Below, in pieces: positions 50,220-58,033 of a DNA stretch of 64,000 nt. The notes beneath the pieces are model-generated. The model did not search any database and had not been told where the DNA came from. It was given only the letters and a program-made list of their open reading frames with translations. The translations under genes and the position numbers were made by a program. Position 1 is the stretch's first letter; each line of letters starts with the position of its first letter. Origin of the DNA: Brevibacterium siliguriense (GTDB lineage Bacteria; Actinomycetota; Actinomycetes; Actinomycetales; Brevibacteriaceae); contig NZ_LT629766.1 in the NCBI RefSeq assembly GCF_900105315.1, positions 3,658,001-3,722,000 of the forward strand, in the 5' to 3' direction.

Positions 50220-51728
50220 TCAGTGCTCGCGCCCACCCCCTTCGTGCCCGGCCGGCGCCCCGACTTCTGCCTCCTGACCTCGCCCGATGACGACGAATTG
50301 ACCCATCATGCCCTCGTCTTCGTGCAGCAGCATGTGGCAGTGATACATGTACGGCATCGTCGGGTCGGTGAAGTCCTCGAACCGCATAAGCAGTCGGTAG
50401 TCGCGGTTCGGTTCGAGGTAGATCGTGTCCTTCCGTCCGCTCATCTCCACCGGCGGCGCCTCCCCGTCGACCGAGAGCACGTCGAACTGCACGTCGTGGA
50501 TGTGGAAGCTGTGCGGAATCGGCTGCTTGCTGCGTACCTCCCACACTTCGGTGTCACCGACATAGGCCACCTCGTCGATGCGGTTCATGTCCATCCGCTC
50601 ACCGTTGATCTCACGGTCCTCGAGTTCGAACTTACGGGTCTTGGCTGCCTCAGCCTCAACAAGGGCGTCTTCCTCGACGTGCGACGACGGCGACCACGTT
50701 GGCTCGGGTGCCGGTGTCAGGATCTCGGCCGCGCGGAATTCGAGAACGTCGAAGGAATCGTGTCCGCCCATCGTCGCCGGCACCGCCACTCCGCCGAGGT
50801 CGACCTCGGCCGAGCGCAGCCGCACCGTCTCACCGGCTGTGAAGTCGACGACCACCTCGGCGCGCTCCCCCGGCGCCAACCGGAGCCGGTCGACCTCGGC
50901 TGGTTCTTCGAGGAGTCCGCCGTCACCGGCGATGAGATCCATCGACCGATCAGGGAATTCGAAGGCGTACGTTCTCGCCGTCGATCCGTTGAGCAGGCGC
51001 ATCCGCACCTTCTCCGACGTCACCTCCTGCACCCCGCCGATCGTGCCGTTGACCATGACGGTGTCGCCGAGCATCCCCGGTTCGGCCCCGTCGTGCGAAA
51101 GCTCGAGCTGCCCGTCGTCGAAGGACTTGTCCTGAACGATGAGCGGGAGGTCATCGACCCCGTACTCGTGTGGCAGCTCGGCAGACCGGGTCGCGTCGTC
51201 GTCGAGGATGACCATCCCGGCCAGCCCTTTGTACACGTGGTCCTCGGTCTTCCCGTGCGGATGCCGGTGGTACCAGAGGGTCGCGGCCGCTTGGTCGATC
51301 GTCCAATGCGGTTTCCACGTCTGACCAGGTTCGATCATCTGGTGCGGCCCGCCGTCCATCGTCGCCGGCAGATGCATCCCGTGCCAGTGCACGCTCGTCG
51401 GTTCGTCGAGGTCGTTCGTCACGTCGACGGCGACCTTCTCCCCGCGTTCGGCCCGCAGGGTGGGCCCGAGGAACTCCCCGTTGAACCCCCAAGTCTCAGT
51501 CGGCCCGTCCTGGCTGGGAAACTCCGTCGACCCTTTCTGAGCGGTGAGGTCGAAGGTGCGCACTCCGTCCTCGACCGTCGATTCCGCCAACGGCGGGATG
51601 GCCAGTTCTTTCGTGAACTCGGCCTCCGTCACCGAGGTGGTCCACACTCCGCAGGCAGCCAGCCCGAACGCAACGACCAGTGTGACCGCCGTCCCAGCTG
51701 CGATCGCCGCTGGTTTGCGCAGTCTCAT
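50220..51728 (-). CDS. Multicopper oxidase lipoprotein
   Basis: 502 residues, three cupredoxin domains as in CueO and CotA. Copper ligands are all visible: VHWHGMHL and LWYHRHPHG in domain 1, HSFHIHDVQF and YHCHMLLHEDEGMMG in domain 3. The N-terminus has a signal with lipobox-like FGLAACG, suggesting a membrane-anchored extracellular enzyme. Likely role: copper(I) or other metal/phenol oxidation and copper tolerance. ATG at 51728 overlaps the stop of an upstream small membrane-protein gene (ATGA), so its translation may depend on that gene, which now carries a stop codon. Confidence 0.92.
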   Translation of the reverse strand: MRLRKPAAIAAGTAVTLVVAFGLAACGVWTTSVTEAEFTKELAIPPLAESTVEDGVRTFDLTAQKGSTEFPSQDGPTETWGFNGEFLGPTLRAERGEKVAVDVTNDLDEPTSVHWHGMHLPATMDGGPHQMIEPGQTWKPHWTIDQAAATLWYHRHPHGKTEDHVYKGLAGMVILDDDATRSAELPHEYGVDDLPLIVQDKSFDDGQLELSHDGAEPGMLGDTVMVNGTIGGVQEVTSEKVRMRLLNGSTARTYAFEFPDRSMDLIAGDGGLLEEPAEVDRLRLAPGERAEVVVDFTAGETVRLRSAEVDLGGVAVPATMGGHDSFDVLEFRAAEILTPAPEPTWSPSSHVEEDALVEAEAAKTRKFELEDREINGERMDMNRIDEVAYVGDTEVWEVRSKQPIPHSFHIHDVQFDVLSVDGEAPPVEMSGRKDTIYLEPNRDYRLLMRFEDFTDPTMPYMYHCHMLLHEDEGMMGQFVVIGRGQEAEVGAPAGHEGGGREH

Positions 51729-52009
51729 CGTTCGTTCCGTCTGCCCAGAAGCTTCTGGATGCCGGCCGCAGCCAGCGCGGCAAGCGTGCCGACGCCGGCG
51801 CCCAACCCCACGCTGGGGATGAAGGCCATGAGCATGGAGGGGCCTGCGCCGGTCATTCCGGTGCTGGCGAGCAGGCTTCCGAGGGCGAGGTTGAGGACCC
51901 CTTATGCGGCACCGCAGATCGTCAGGGTGAGCACGGGCCGGGCAATGCGGGCGAAGCCGACGATGAGCGGCCAGGACAGGGGACGTTTCGAATGTGTTGT
52001 CGTATTCAT
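51725..52009 (-). pseudogene. Small membrane protein coupled to the multicopper oxidase, with internal TAA
   Basis: Start ATG 52009 (just after GAGGAG), 94 sense and stop codons to TGA at 51725, with TAA at 51902-51904. Reading through: SWPLIVGFARIARPVLTLT, then ICGAA-stop-GVLNLALGSLLAS and MLMAFIPSVGLGAGVGTLA, then AALAAAGIQKLLGRRNER. One helix is split by the stop, a second is intact. The overlap with the oxidase start shows it was part of that operon. Family unknown. Confidence 0.6.
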
Positions 52010-52915
52010 CTCCTCTACTCTTCCTCTCGGCCGGATTTCCCACATCGACGCTGAGGCGTCAGCTCCTTCCGCCCCGGGTCGAGGCTCGAATCGCCTACTA
52101 CGCTCTGGACCTGCCGCCGATCGGCATGGTCCTCCCCGCTGTCGGTGCCCTCTACTCAACTGCCGAGGTGCGACGCACCTCGTGGGCGGTGCTCGGTGCC
52201 ACCGTGCTCATCGCTGTGTCGACGTTCTACCGGTTTGATGACCTCGACCCGCGTGCCCATCTGACCGGGTACGGCTTCGTCACCGAACTCGCCCTGGCAG
52301 CTGCGGCGATCGCCCTGGGTTCCGTGGTTCGCCTGGTCCGGGAGACCCGCACGCAGTCGGCGCGCATTGCCGCCCTCACCATGGCCGAGGAGTCCCGGGT
52401 TGCCGAGGCGCGGATGCACTCCGAACGGGTGCGCGGTGCCACCTCGGAGGCACTGCGGGAACTGCGTCGCACGGTCAAGGTGCTCCGTGAGGAGTCCGTG
52501 GGCGAGACCGACGCGGGACCCGCCTCGGCGCTGGGTTTGGCCTCGATCTCCACCGTCGTCGAAGCGGCCCGAGCCGCCGGCCTCGAGGTCACGGTCGAGA
52601 CCGACGTCGACCCCGGACGGCTGCCGCGAGCCGTCGACGCGGCGGCCTTCCGGATCGTCCAGGAGTCGGTGACGAACGTGCTCCGCCATTCGGGGCGAGC
52701 GCGGCCCGTGTCTCGGCGCAGGTACGCGGCGACGAACTCGTCGTACGCATCGCCGATGACGGTCACGACGCATCCGCCGAGGCGGAGCCGGGCGCCGGCA
52801 TCCGCGGGATGACGGAACGGGCGGGACTGCTCGGGGCCGTCTCGGTGCCGGACCGAGCGACGAAGGGTTCACTGTGACAGCGCACCTGCCGATCGACCTG
52901 GAGGGGAACGAATGA
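51994..52915 (+). pseudogene. Two-component histidine kinase remnant (NarL-partner type)
   Basis: Membrane helices (MVLPAVGALYS, AVLGATVLIAVSTF, ELALAAAAIALGSVVRLV) lead to a coiled segment AEESRVAEARMHSERVR. At this point kinases of this type continue with the histidine box (RDLHD pattern). Here the text jumps to GATSEALRELRRTVKVLRE, so the phospho-acceptor region is deleted in frame. After FRIVQESVTNVLRHSG a base is missing in a G run (near 52697), and the ATPase part continues one frame over (SAQVRGDELVVRIADDG, GAGIRGMTERAGLL). A further shift near 52867 leads to GFTVTAHLPIDLEGNE, ending in overlap with the response regulator start. The N-terminus may also be shortened. Confidence 0.82.
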
Positions 52916-53592
52916 CCGAGGCGATCCGCGTCGTCATCGTCGACGATCAGGAACTGGTCCGAGCTGGTCTGCGGCCCCTGGCTGAACGCGACGGAGACAT
53001 CACGGTCGTCGCCGAGGCGGCGGACGGGAGGTCAGGGCTGTCGCATGTGCGGGAGCTGCGCCCCGACGTCGTGCTCATGGACATCCGCATGCCCGTTATG
53101 GACGGGATCGAAGCGGCGCGAGCCATCGTCGCCGATGGTGCTTTGAACGGGGTCAGAGTGCTCATGCTCACCACCTTCGACGAGGACGAGAACGTCTTCG
53201 CCGCGATCCGGGCGGGCGCCGCGGGGTACCTGCTCAAGGATGTCTCCCCCGACGATCTGCGCTCAGCGATCCGCACGGTCGCCGCCGGAGATGCCCTGCT
53301 GTCGCCGTCTGTCACCGCCGTGGTCATGCGGGCCGTCGCCGAGGGGCATTCCCCTGCCGAAGATGCCCACGCACTCGAGGGCCTGACGGAACGGGAGGTC
53401 GAGGTCCTCAGCGGAATCGGGCATGGGCTGACGAATGACGAGATCGCCGCCGAACTCGTCCTCAGCCCCGCCACGGCTCGCACCTATGTCAGCCGTCTGC
53501 TCACTCGCCTGGATGCCCGGGACCGCGCGGCGCTCATCGTGCTCGCCTATGAGACGGGGCTGGTTCGGCCCGGCGATACCGCCCCTCGCTGA
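52912..53592 (+). CDS. NarL/FixJ-family response regulator
   Basis: 226 residues. Receiver domain: acidic pair Asp11-Asp12, phospho-acceptor Asp57 in VVLMDIRMP, switch Thr in LMLTTFDED and Lys109 in GYLLKDVSP. LuxR-type helix-turn-helix: LTEREVEVLSGIGHGLTNDE, IAAELVLSPATARTYVSRLL. All key residues are intact. ATG at 52912 overlaps the restored end of the kinase gene, so the two were a pair. Since the kinase is broken, this regulator would be unphosphorylated, or served by another kinase or small phosphodonor. Confidence 0.93.
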   Translation: MTEAIRVVIVDDQELVRAGLRPLAERDGDITVVAEAADGRSGLSHVRELRPDVVLMDIRMPVMDGIEAARAIVADGALNGVRVLMLTTFDEDENVFAAIRAGAAGYLLKDVSPDDLRSAIRTVAAGDALLSPSVTAVVMRAVAEGHSPAEDAHALEGLTEREVEVLSGIGHGLTNDEIAAELVLSPATARTYVSRLLTRLDARDRAALIVLAYETGLVRPGDTAPR

Positions 53593-53712
53593 TCACCGGC
53601 TGCTCCCATCGAACGTCCTTCGACCACCCAGTGCACGCTCTGTTTCCAGGAGTAACCTGAACAGCACAGCCCAAAGACTTTGGACCGTGGACGACATCGA
53701 AGGTGATCGACC

Positions 53713-53964
53713 ATGAGCACGACACAGACCTATCAGTCTCCGAAGAGCCTGCCTGTGGTCCTCGGCAAACGAGCAGCAGTCTTCCTCTTCGTCGGCGTCC
53801 TCGGATTCCTCCTCATCAAGGTCGTCGGCCCGATCCTCCAGACCGGACCCGAGTATGTCGTCGAGGCCGTCGTCTCCGGAATCCCGCTGCTCATCGCGCT
53901 CGGCTGTGCCATCGCCGCGCTGGCGATGGCGGTCGTGCGCAGGGCGCGTCACAAGGCGGCGTGA
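53713..53964 (+). CDS. Small two-helix membrane protein
   Basis: 83 residues with hydrophobic segments AAVFLFVGVLGFLLIKVV and IPLLIALGCAIAALAMAVV and a basic end RRARHKAA. ATG at 53713, with GAAGGTGATCG before it. It overlaps the end of the converging truncated glyoxalase-fold gene by 16 bases. No function can be given. Confidence 0.6.
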   Translation: MSTTQTYQSPKSLPVVLGKRAAVFLFVGVLGFLLIKVVGPILQTGPEYVVEAVVSGIPLLIALGCAIAALAMAVVRRARHKAA

Positions 53965-54152
53965 ACACTGTTCTGCCCGGTTTCATCGTCGGTGAGCACC
54001 TGCACGCTGGCGCCGGCGTCAGGTGAGGTGAAGCATGCGACCCAACCGAGATCGAATTCCTCGTTACTCAACCCGAGGAAGCCCGCATAGAAGTCTCGCG
54101 CGGGGTCGAGGTCATCGACCACGATGTCCGGGATGACTCTGTTGACCTTCAT
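53949..54152 (-). pseudogene. Truncated glyoxalase/VOC-family protein
   Basis: 67 codons. The first half of a vicinal-oxygen-chelate domain is clear: VIPDIVVDDLDPARDFYAGF, LGLSNEEFDLGWVACF, SVQVLTDDETG. The second half, normally another 50 to 60 residues with the PDGN-like end, is absent, and the frame stops after NSVHAAL. No continuation is seen in other frames, so the 3' part is deleted rather than shifted. It sits four bases after the macrodomain gene. Confidence 0.7.
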
Positions 54153-54156
54153 GGCT

Positions 54157-54690
54157 TCACCACTGATCGTGGTCGAAGACCTGGCAGAACACGCTGGTCA
54201 TCTGATCGCTGAAGAGGACGAACTGCACCTCGTCGATCGCTTCCCAGCGCCCGCGCGATCGTCCGTCGACGATGACGGAATGAGCCGCCTCGGCGACGTC
54301 CCTGGGCGACCAGCCGTAGACTCCGCCGCCGATGGCGGGGAACGCGATCGTGGTGGCTCCGACCTCCTCGGCGAGGTTGAGGCTCGATTCGAAACAGGAC
54401 TCGAGCACCTCCGGGTCGGCCTCGCCCGCGTTCCGATTCGGTCCGACCGTGTGGATGACCCAGCGGGCAGGCAGGTCCCCCGCCGCGGTGGCCACTGCCT
54501 GGCCCGGCGGCAGACCGCGCGTGTGGGTGGTCTGTCTGACCTCGCGGCAGGCTTCGAGCAGCGCGGGCCCGGCTGCGCGGTGGATGGCTCCGTCGACCCC
54601 TCCGCCTCCGAGCAGGGAGGAATTTGCGGCGTTGACGATCGCATCGACGGTCACCTCGGTGATATCGCCTTCGAGAACCGTGATCTTCAT
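54157..54690 (-). CDS. Macrodomain protein (O-acetyl-ADP-ribose deacetylase type)
   Basis: 177 residues. Typical motifs: ITVLEGDITEVTVDAIVNAAN, SSLLGGGGVDGAIHRAAG, WVIHTVGPN, IAFPAIGGGVYGW and VQFVLFSDQM. Enzymes of the MacroD/YmdB kind remove ADP-ribose from proteins or hydrolyse O-acetyl-ADP-ribose. ATG at 54690. No toxin partner (such as DarT) is next to it, so an antitoxin role is not supported. Confidence 0.92.
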   Translation of the reverse strand: MKITVLEGDITEVTVDAIVNAANSSLLGGGGVDGAIHRAAGPALLEACREVRQTTHTRGLPPGQAVATAAGDLPARWVIHTVGPNRNAGEADPEVLESCFESSLNLAEEVGATTIAFPAIGGGVYGWSPRDVAEAAHSVIVDGRSRGRWEAIDEVQFVLFSDQMTSVFCQVFDHDQW

Positions 54691-54722
54691 GTCTCGAGTC
54701 TAGACATCGGCACTGACATTGC

Positions 54723-54762
54723 ACATCGGTCGGCGCAGCTTTGCAGCTGCGCCGACCGATGT
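54723..54762 (-). terminator. Terminator of the thiosulfate-uptake operon
   Basis: Perfect 18-bp stem ACATCGGTCGGCGCAGCT (54723-54740), loop TTGC, exact complement (54745-54762), located 20 bases after the tusA-like stop. Confidence 0.85.
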
Positions 54763-54781
54763 GGTTGGTGTCTCTCGTGGG

Positions 54782-55006
54782 TCAGGCCTTCTGGACGGTG
54801 ATGGTCCAGCTGGCGTCGGTGACCCGGTCGAAGTGGGTGACGGGGTAGCCATTCTCGGCGGCCCACTGCGGGATCGCCTCGGTGGCCTGAGTGCAGTCGA
54901 AGTTGATGACGAGTTCGTCACCGGCTTCCAGACCGGTCATCGCATCCTTGGCTTCGACGAGCGGGAAAGGGCAGACCTGACCATCGGTTTCGAGAACTTG
55001 CTTCAT
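54782..55006 (-). CDS. TusA-family sulfurtransferase (YeeD/TsuB-like)
   Basis: 74 residues. TusA proteins carry sulfur as persulfide on one cysteine, here in DGQVCPFPLVEAKDAM. The rest (LVINFDCTQATEAIPQWA, ENGYPV) fits the fold. ATG at 55006 overlaps the transporter stop (ATGA). Co-transcribed with the YeeE-type transporter, it probably receives sulfur from imported thiosulfate. Confidence 0.93.
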   Translation of the reverse strand: MKQVLETDGQVCPFPLVEAKDAMTGLEAGDELVINFDCTQATEAIPQWAAENGYPVTHFDRVTDASWTITVQKA

Positions 55007-56058
55007 ACTGTCCTGCTTTCCGCCGCGGGCGCTGCGGCCTGCGACTTCTTCGGTTTGATGGAGACCTTGGCGGCGATTCCGGCGCCGACGATCATGAAGA
55101 CCATCGACACCCATCCCTGGTATTCGAACTGTGCCGTCGAGACCATCGCGTTGCCGACGGTGCAGCCGCCTGCGATGGCCGCGCCGACGCCCATGCCGAC
55201 TCCGCCGATGATCGACTTGATGATCGTGCCCTTGTCCGGCACGCGGACCCGGAACTCACCGGAGGCCTTGGCAGCGATGAAGGAGCCCACGAGGATGCCG
55301 ATGACGAGCATGACGCCCCAGTCGATGAGCTGAGTGTCACCCGTGGTGAGGTATCCGACGAGGTTCGCCGAGGGAGTTGTGATGCCCAGCCCCGAGTTGC
55401 GGCCCGTGGCGGCAGACAGCGGCCAGGCGATCGTGGCGATGATGCCGATGACCACGGCCGTGGCGAAGGGATTCCAACGCTTCTCGGTCAGCAGGTGCGC
55501 CAGGCCGGTCTTGCGCGGGGGCAGGGTGGCCATCGGGGCCTTGAGCTTGCGTGTGTGGTGGACTGTCAGCCAGATCGCCACCGCAGAGATGACGGCGGCG
55601 AAGACCCATGGGCTCAGTCCCGTGCTCGCCTGCAGGCTGCCGTTGTCCAGGGTGATTCCCCGGATGCCCTCGGTGAAGCCGGCGAGGGGGCCGAGCTTCA
55701 TGACGGCAGAGAAGAGAGCATAGAAGATGAGCGCGAACCAGCTGCCGACGAGACCTTCACCGGCCCGGTAGTAGGTGCCGGTCGCACATCCGCCGGCGTA
55801 CACCATGGCGAAGCCGAAGATCAGTCCGCCGACGATCGACGCCAACCACGGGAACGGTGTCGCCTCGAGGGTGATCACTCCGAAGCTGTTGAGCAGGAAC
55901 AGTCCGATAGAGTGCACAGCGATGAGTACGATGAGAGCGGAGAACCAGCGGGTGTTCCCCGTCAAGGTGAGATCGCGGAAAGCTCCGGTCACGCAGAAGC
56001 GTCCTCGCTGGAAGACGAATCCGAGGACCAGGCCGACGATGAGTCCGGTGATGATCAT
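55003..56058 (-). CDS. tsuA: YeeE/TsuA-type thiosulfate transporter
   Basis: 351 residues, about nine to eleven helices. The three cysteines that relay thiosulfate in TsuA are here Cys22 (GRFCVTGAFRD), Cys91 (GGCATGTYYRAGEG) and Cys299 (GGCTVGNAMVS), each in a half-membrane loop. Provides thiosulfate as a sulfur source for cysteine synthesis. ATG at 56058. A good promoter lies about 50 bases upstream. Confidence 0.92.
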   Translation of the reverse strand: MIITGLIVGLVLGFVFQRGRFCVTGAFRDLTLTGNTRWFSALIVLIAVHSIGLFLLNSFGVITLEATPFPWLASIVGGLIFGFAMVYAGGCATGTYYRAGEGLVGSWFALIFYALFSAVMKLGPLAGFTEGIRGITLDNGSLQASTGLSPWVFAAVISAVAIWLTVHHTRKLKAPMATLPPRKTGLAHLLTEKRWNPFATAVVIGIIATIAWPLSAATGRNSGLGITTPSANLVGYLTTGDTQLIDWGVMLVIGILVGSFIAAKASGEFRVRVPDKGTIIKSIIGGVGMGVGAAIAGGCTVGNAMVSTAQFEYQGWVSMVFMIVGAGIAAKVSIKPKKSQAAAPAAESRTV

Positions 56059-56109
56059 TGAGCTGCTTTCTGTTCACGGAAGGTTCGCGGACGAACACAA
56101 CAATGGACT

Positions 56110-56138
56110 ATTTTGCTCAACAATCATAAGCGAGTCAA
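56110..56138 (-). promoter_or_regulatory. Promoter of the thiosulfate-uptake operon
   Basis: On the minus strand TTGACT (56138-56133), 17-base spacer, CAAAAT (56115-56110). Fits the vegetative sigma consensus. A transcript would have a leader of about 45 bases. The AT-rich spacer stands out in this genome. Confidence 0.65.
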
Positions 56139-56148
56139 CCGAGGCGGG

Positions 56149-56697
56149 TCAGGAGGTGAGGTTGCGGCAGTTGCCGCCGATTCCACCTACGAGTCCCGCG
56201 TTGCTGGCAACGGAGGCCTTATTCGATCTCCAGCCGCTGTCGTGCTCGACGAAGAACGCCAACTCGAGTTCACTCCCGAGCCCAAGCAACCCTCCCAGAA
56301 GATTGGTGGGCACATCAGTCGTATAGGTACCGTCAGCATTGGCGACGGTGTTTCCCTGTACGCTGAACCCGGTTATCGGCGCGAGAATGGACCCCAGCCC
56401 ACTTGTCGATGCTTCAACTACGACGTCACTCAACTGGTACCCCTGCGGCAGCTTCCAGTGGACTCGGACTCGGGCCCCGAGCCCGAGAATCCCCGGTATG
56501 TATTCGCATCGCTTGGTCAATGTGGGGGCAGGCACCTTCCCTGCCGCGAACGAACCAACCGACTGCTTCTCATCGTCCCACCCGGCCAGTGTGCCGTTGA
56601 TCGCGGCTGGGCCGGCGACGAGCGCGAGCAGAGCGACGACCGCCGACAGCAGACGCGCTCGTCTCCACGATCGTCGCGGCGAGGCACCGCCCGTCAT
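56149..56697 (-). CDS. Secreted protein with SipW-type signal peptide
   Basis: 182 residues. The N-terminus has arginines (PRRSWRRARLL), the hydrophobic stretch SAVVALLALVAGPAAINGTL, then AGWDDEKQSVGSFAAG, the form of alternate signal peptides cut by SipW-type signal peptidase: the cleavage site is followed by W-x-D-x-E-x-x-x-G-x-F. The mature part is beta-rich (ARVRVHWKLPQGYQLSDVVV, FFVEHDSGW) with two cysteines. ATG at 56697 overlaps the stop of the peptidase gene (ATGA). Last gene of the operon; function unknown, presumably a wall or fibre component. Confidence 0.8.
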   Translation of the reverse strand: MTGGASPRRSWRRARLLSAVVALLALVAGPAAINGTLAGWDDEKQSVGSFAAGKVPAPTLTKRCEYIPGILGLGARVRVHWKLPQGYQLSDVVVEASTSGLGSILAPITGFSVQGNTVANADGTYTTDVPTNLLGGLLGLGSELELAFFVEHDSGWRSNKASVASNAGLVGGIGGNCRNLTS

Positions 56698-58031
56698 GAC
56701 ACCCTCGCCCTCCGGGTTCGCGAAACGATCGCAGAACCAGTGACGACGAGTATGAATGCTGCGACTAGAAACCACTGCCAGCCGTCGACGCCGGTCCATG
56801 GCAGCTCTCCGGAACCGCCGCCATCGGCAGCGCCTTCGACAGTGCCATCGGAATCAGAGTCAGAATCGCCTGGCACACCCGGATCCCCAGGATCTCCGGG
56901 CCCTGTCGAGACTTTGTCGCCGAAGCCCTCGGCGATGACACGCACCCCAGCGGTGGTACCGGCAACTGCACGAGCATCAGCGTCGACAGCGAGGGTCGCC
57001 GTCACTTCGACCCGGCGCGAGTCGTCGCTGTCCATGTCCAACAGCGTGAGCCCACCGTTGTCCGCGTGCTCCAATTCACTGAGCAGCACTTCCCGCGTCA
57101 GCAGTTCTGACCCTTCTGGGCACGGAACCTCGGCTTCGGTCATCGCGCATTCCCGTACGTCGATCGACAGCGAGTCTGCCAAGGCATCCGCCCCTGCCCC
57201 TGCCCCTGCCCCGATCGAAACCGTCACGGTTCCCGGCTCCGGGGCATCAGCCCAGACGTCAACGGTCCATGTGGCCGAGGCCCCGGGACTGAGGTGCCGC
57301 ATCGTCTCGACATCCCCGAAGCCGCGCATCCTCAGAATGTCGCCCGTCTCTTCGGCTGCCGCTGCAACGGAACGGTCCGCACGAGCGGCAAGCGCATCCT
57401 CGGCGAACGATGTCCCCGGCACCGCCTGGCCTCCGACAGCGACAGCCACCGCCACGGGCAGTGCGATTGCATGCCGCGGTGACCGCGCACGGGGGCGGGC
57501 CGCCTCGGCGAGGCTGTCGTCATCGTCGTCACCACGCCGCGGCCAGAATGCCCACACAACGAGGAGACTCGCCGCGATCGTGATGCTGCCGAGCAGGAAA
57601 GGATTGCGCCACTGCTGAAGGATCGGGGCGACACCCGGGACGGAGAACATCACCTTACGCACAGTCTCGGCGGTATAGGGGTCCGGGTCCTTCTCTTCGT
57701 TCGCGTCGCCCTTCATCTCGAACCTCACGGCACCCGTCGATTCGTCGGCGGAGAGGATCTCGGTGACGCGGTGGGTCACGGGCAGGACCTTCTCGCCGCG
57801 ATCGACGGTGACGATGTCGCCGACCTGCATATCCTCGGCAGGGATCTCACGCACGAGGGAGGCTGACCCTGCCGAAATCGTCGGACTCATCGACCCGGTC
57901 TTGAACATGATGATCGACACGTTGAACACGAAACCGAGGATGACGAGCACGATGCAGACCACACCGAGGACAGCGAGGATGTTGAGCACGGCCCCGCCCA
58001 GCCACGCGCTCACGTTCACTCTGCGCACCAC
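56694..58031 (-). CDS. SipW-type signal peptidase I fused to an LPXTG wall protein
   Basis: 445 residues in one frame. Residues about 1-170 are a signal peptidase of the archaeal/SipW kind: a membrane helix (VLNILAVLGVVCIVLVILGF), catalytic serine in KTGSMSPTISAG, histidine in LPVTHRVTEIL, aspartates in EMKGDANEEKDP, second helix FLLGSITIAASLLVVWAF. Then comes a charged stretch (PRRGDDDDD) and a second signal-like helix AIALPVAVAVAVGGQAVP ending in TSFAED. The following 230 residues form a secreted beta-rich domain, closing with GELPWTG, a hydrophobic helix and SRTRRARVS, a sortase signal. GTG start at 58031 follows GGGGAG. The fusion joins a peptidase to what looks like its own substrate. 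Confidence 0.85.
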   Translation of the reverse strand: MVRRVNVSAWLGGAVLNILAVLGVVCIVLVILGFVFNVSIIMFKTGSMSPTISAGSASLVREIPAEDMQVGDIVTVDRGEKVLPVTHRVTEILSADESTGAVRFEMKGDANEEKDPDPYTAETVRKVMFSVPGVAPILQQWRNPFLLGSITIAASLLVVWAFWPRRGDDDDDSLAEAARPRARSPRHAIALPVAVAVAVGGQAVPGTSFAEDALAARADRSVAAAAEETGDILRMRGFGDVETMRHLSPGASATWTVDVWADAPEPGTVTVSIGAGAGAGADALADSLSIDVRECAMTEAEVPCPEGSELLTREVLLSELEHADNGGLTLLDMDSDDSRRVEVTATLAVDADARAVAGTTAGVRVIAEGFGDKVSTGPGDPGDPGVPGDSDSDSDGTVEGAADGGGSGELPWTGVDGWQWFLVAAFILVVTGSAIVSRTRRARVS

Positions 58032-58033
58032 GG

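Noticed and set aside
45200-54152. Genomic island or prophage
   Set aside because: Only one IS remnant and no integrase, phage genes or attachment repeats; the lesions point to decay rather than one inserted element.
54157-54690. DarTG-like toxin-antitoxin system
   Set aside because: The macrodomain protein stands alone; no ADP-ribosyltransferase toxin gene is adjacent.
57181-57220. Tandem GCCCCT/GCCCCTGC-type repeat in the wall-protein part
   Set aside because: A short alanine/glycine codon run inside the coding sequence; too short and imperfect to call a repeat element.
56113-57618. 501-codon plus-strand frame opposite the signal peptidase fusion
   Set aside because: Serine/proline-rich shadow with no start signal; the minus strand has catalytic motifs and sorting signal.
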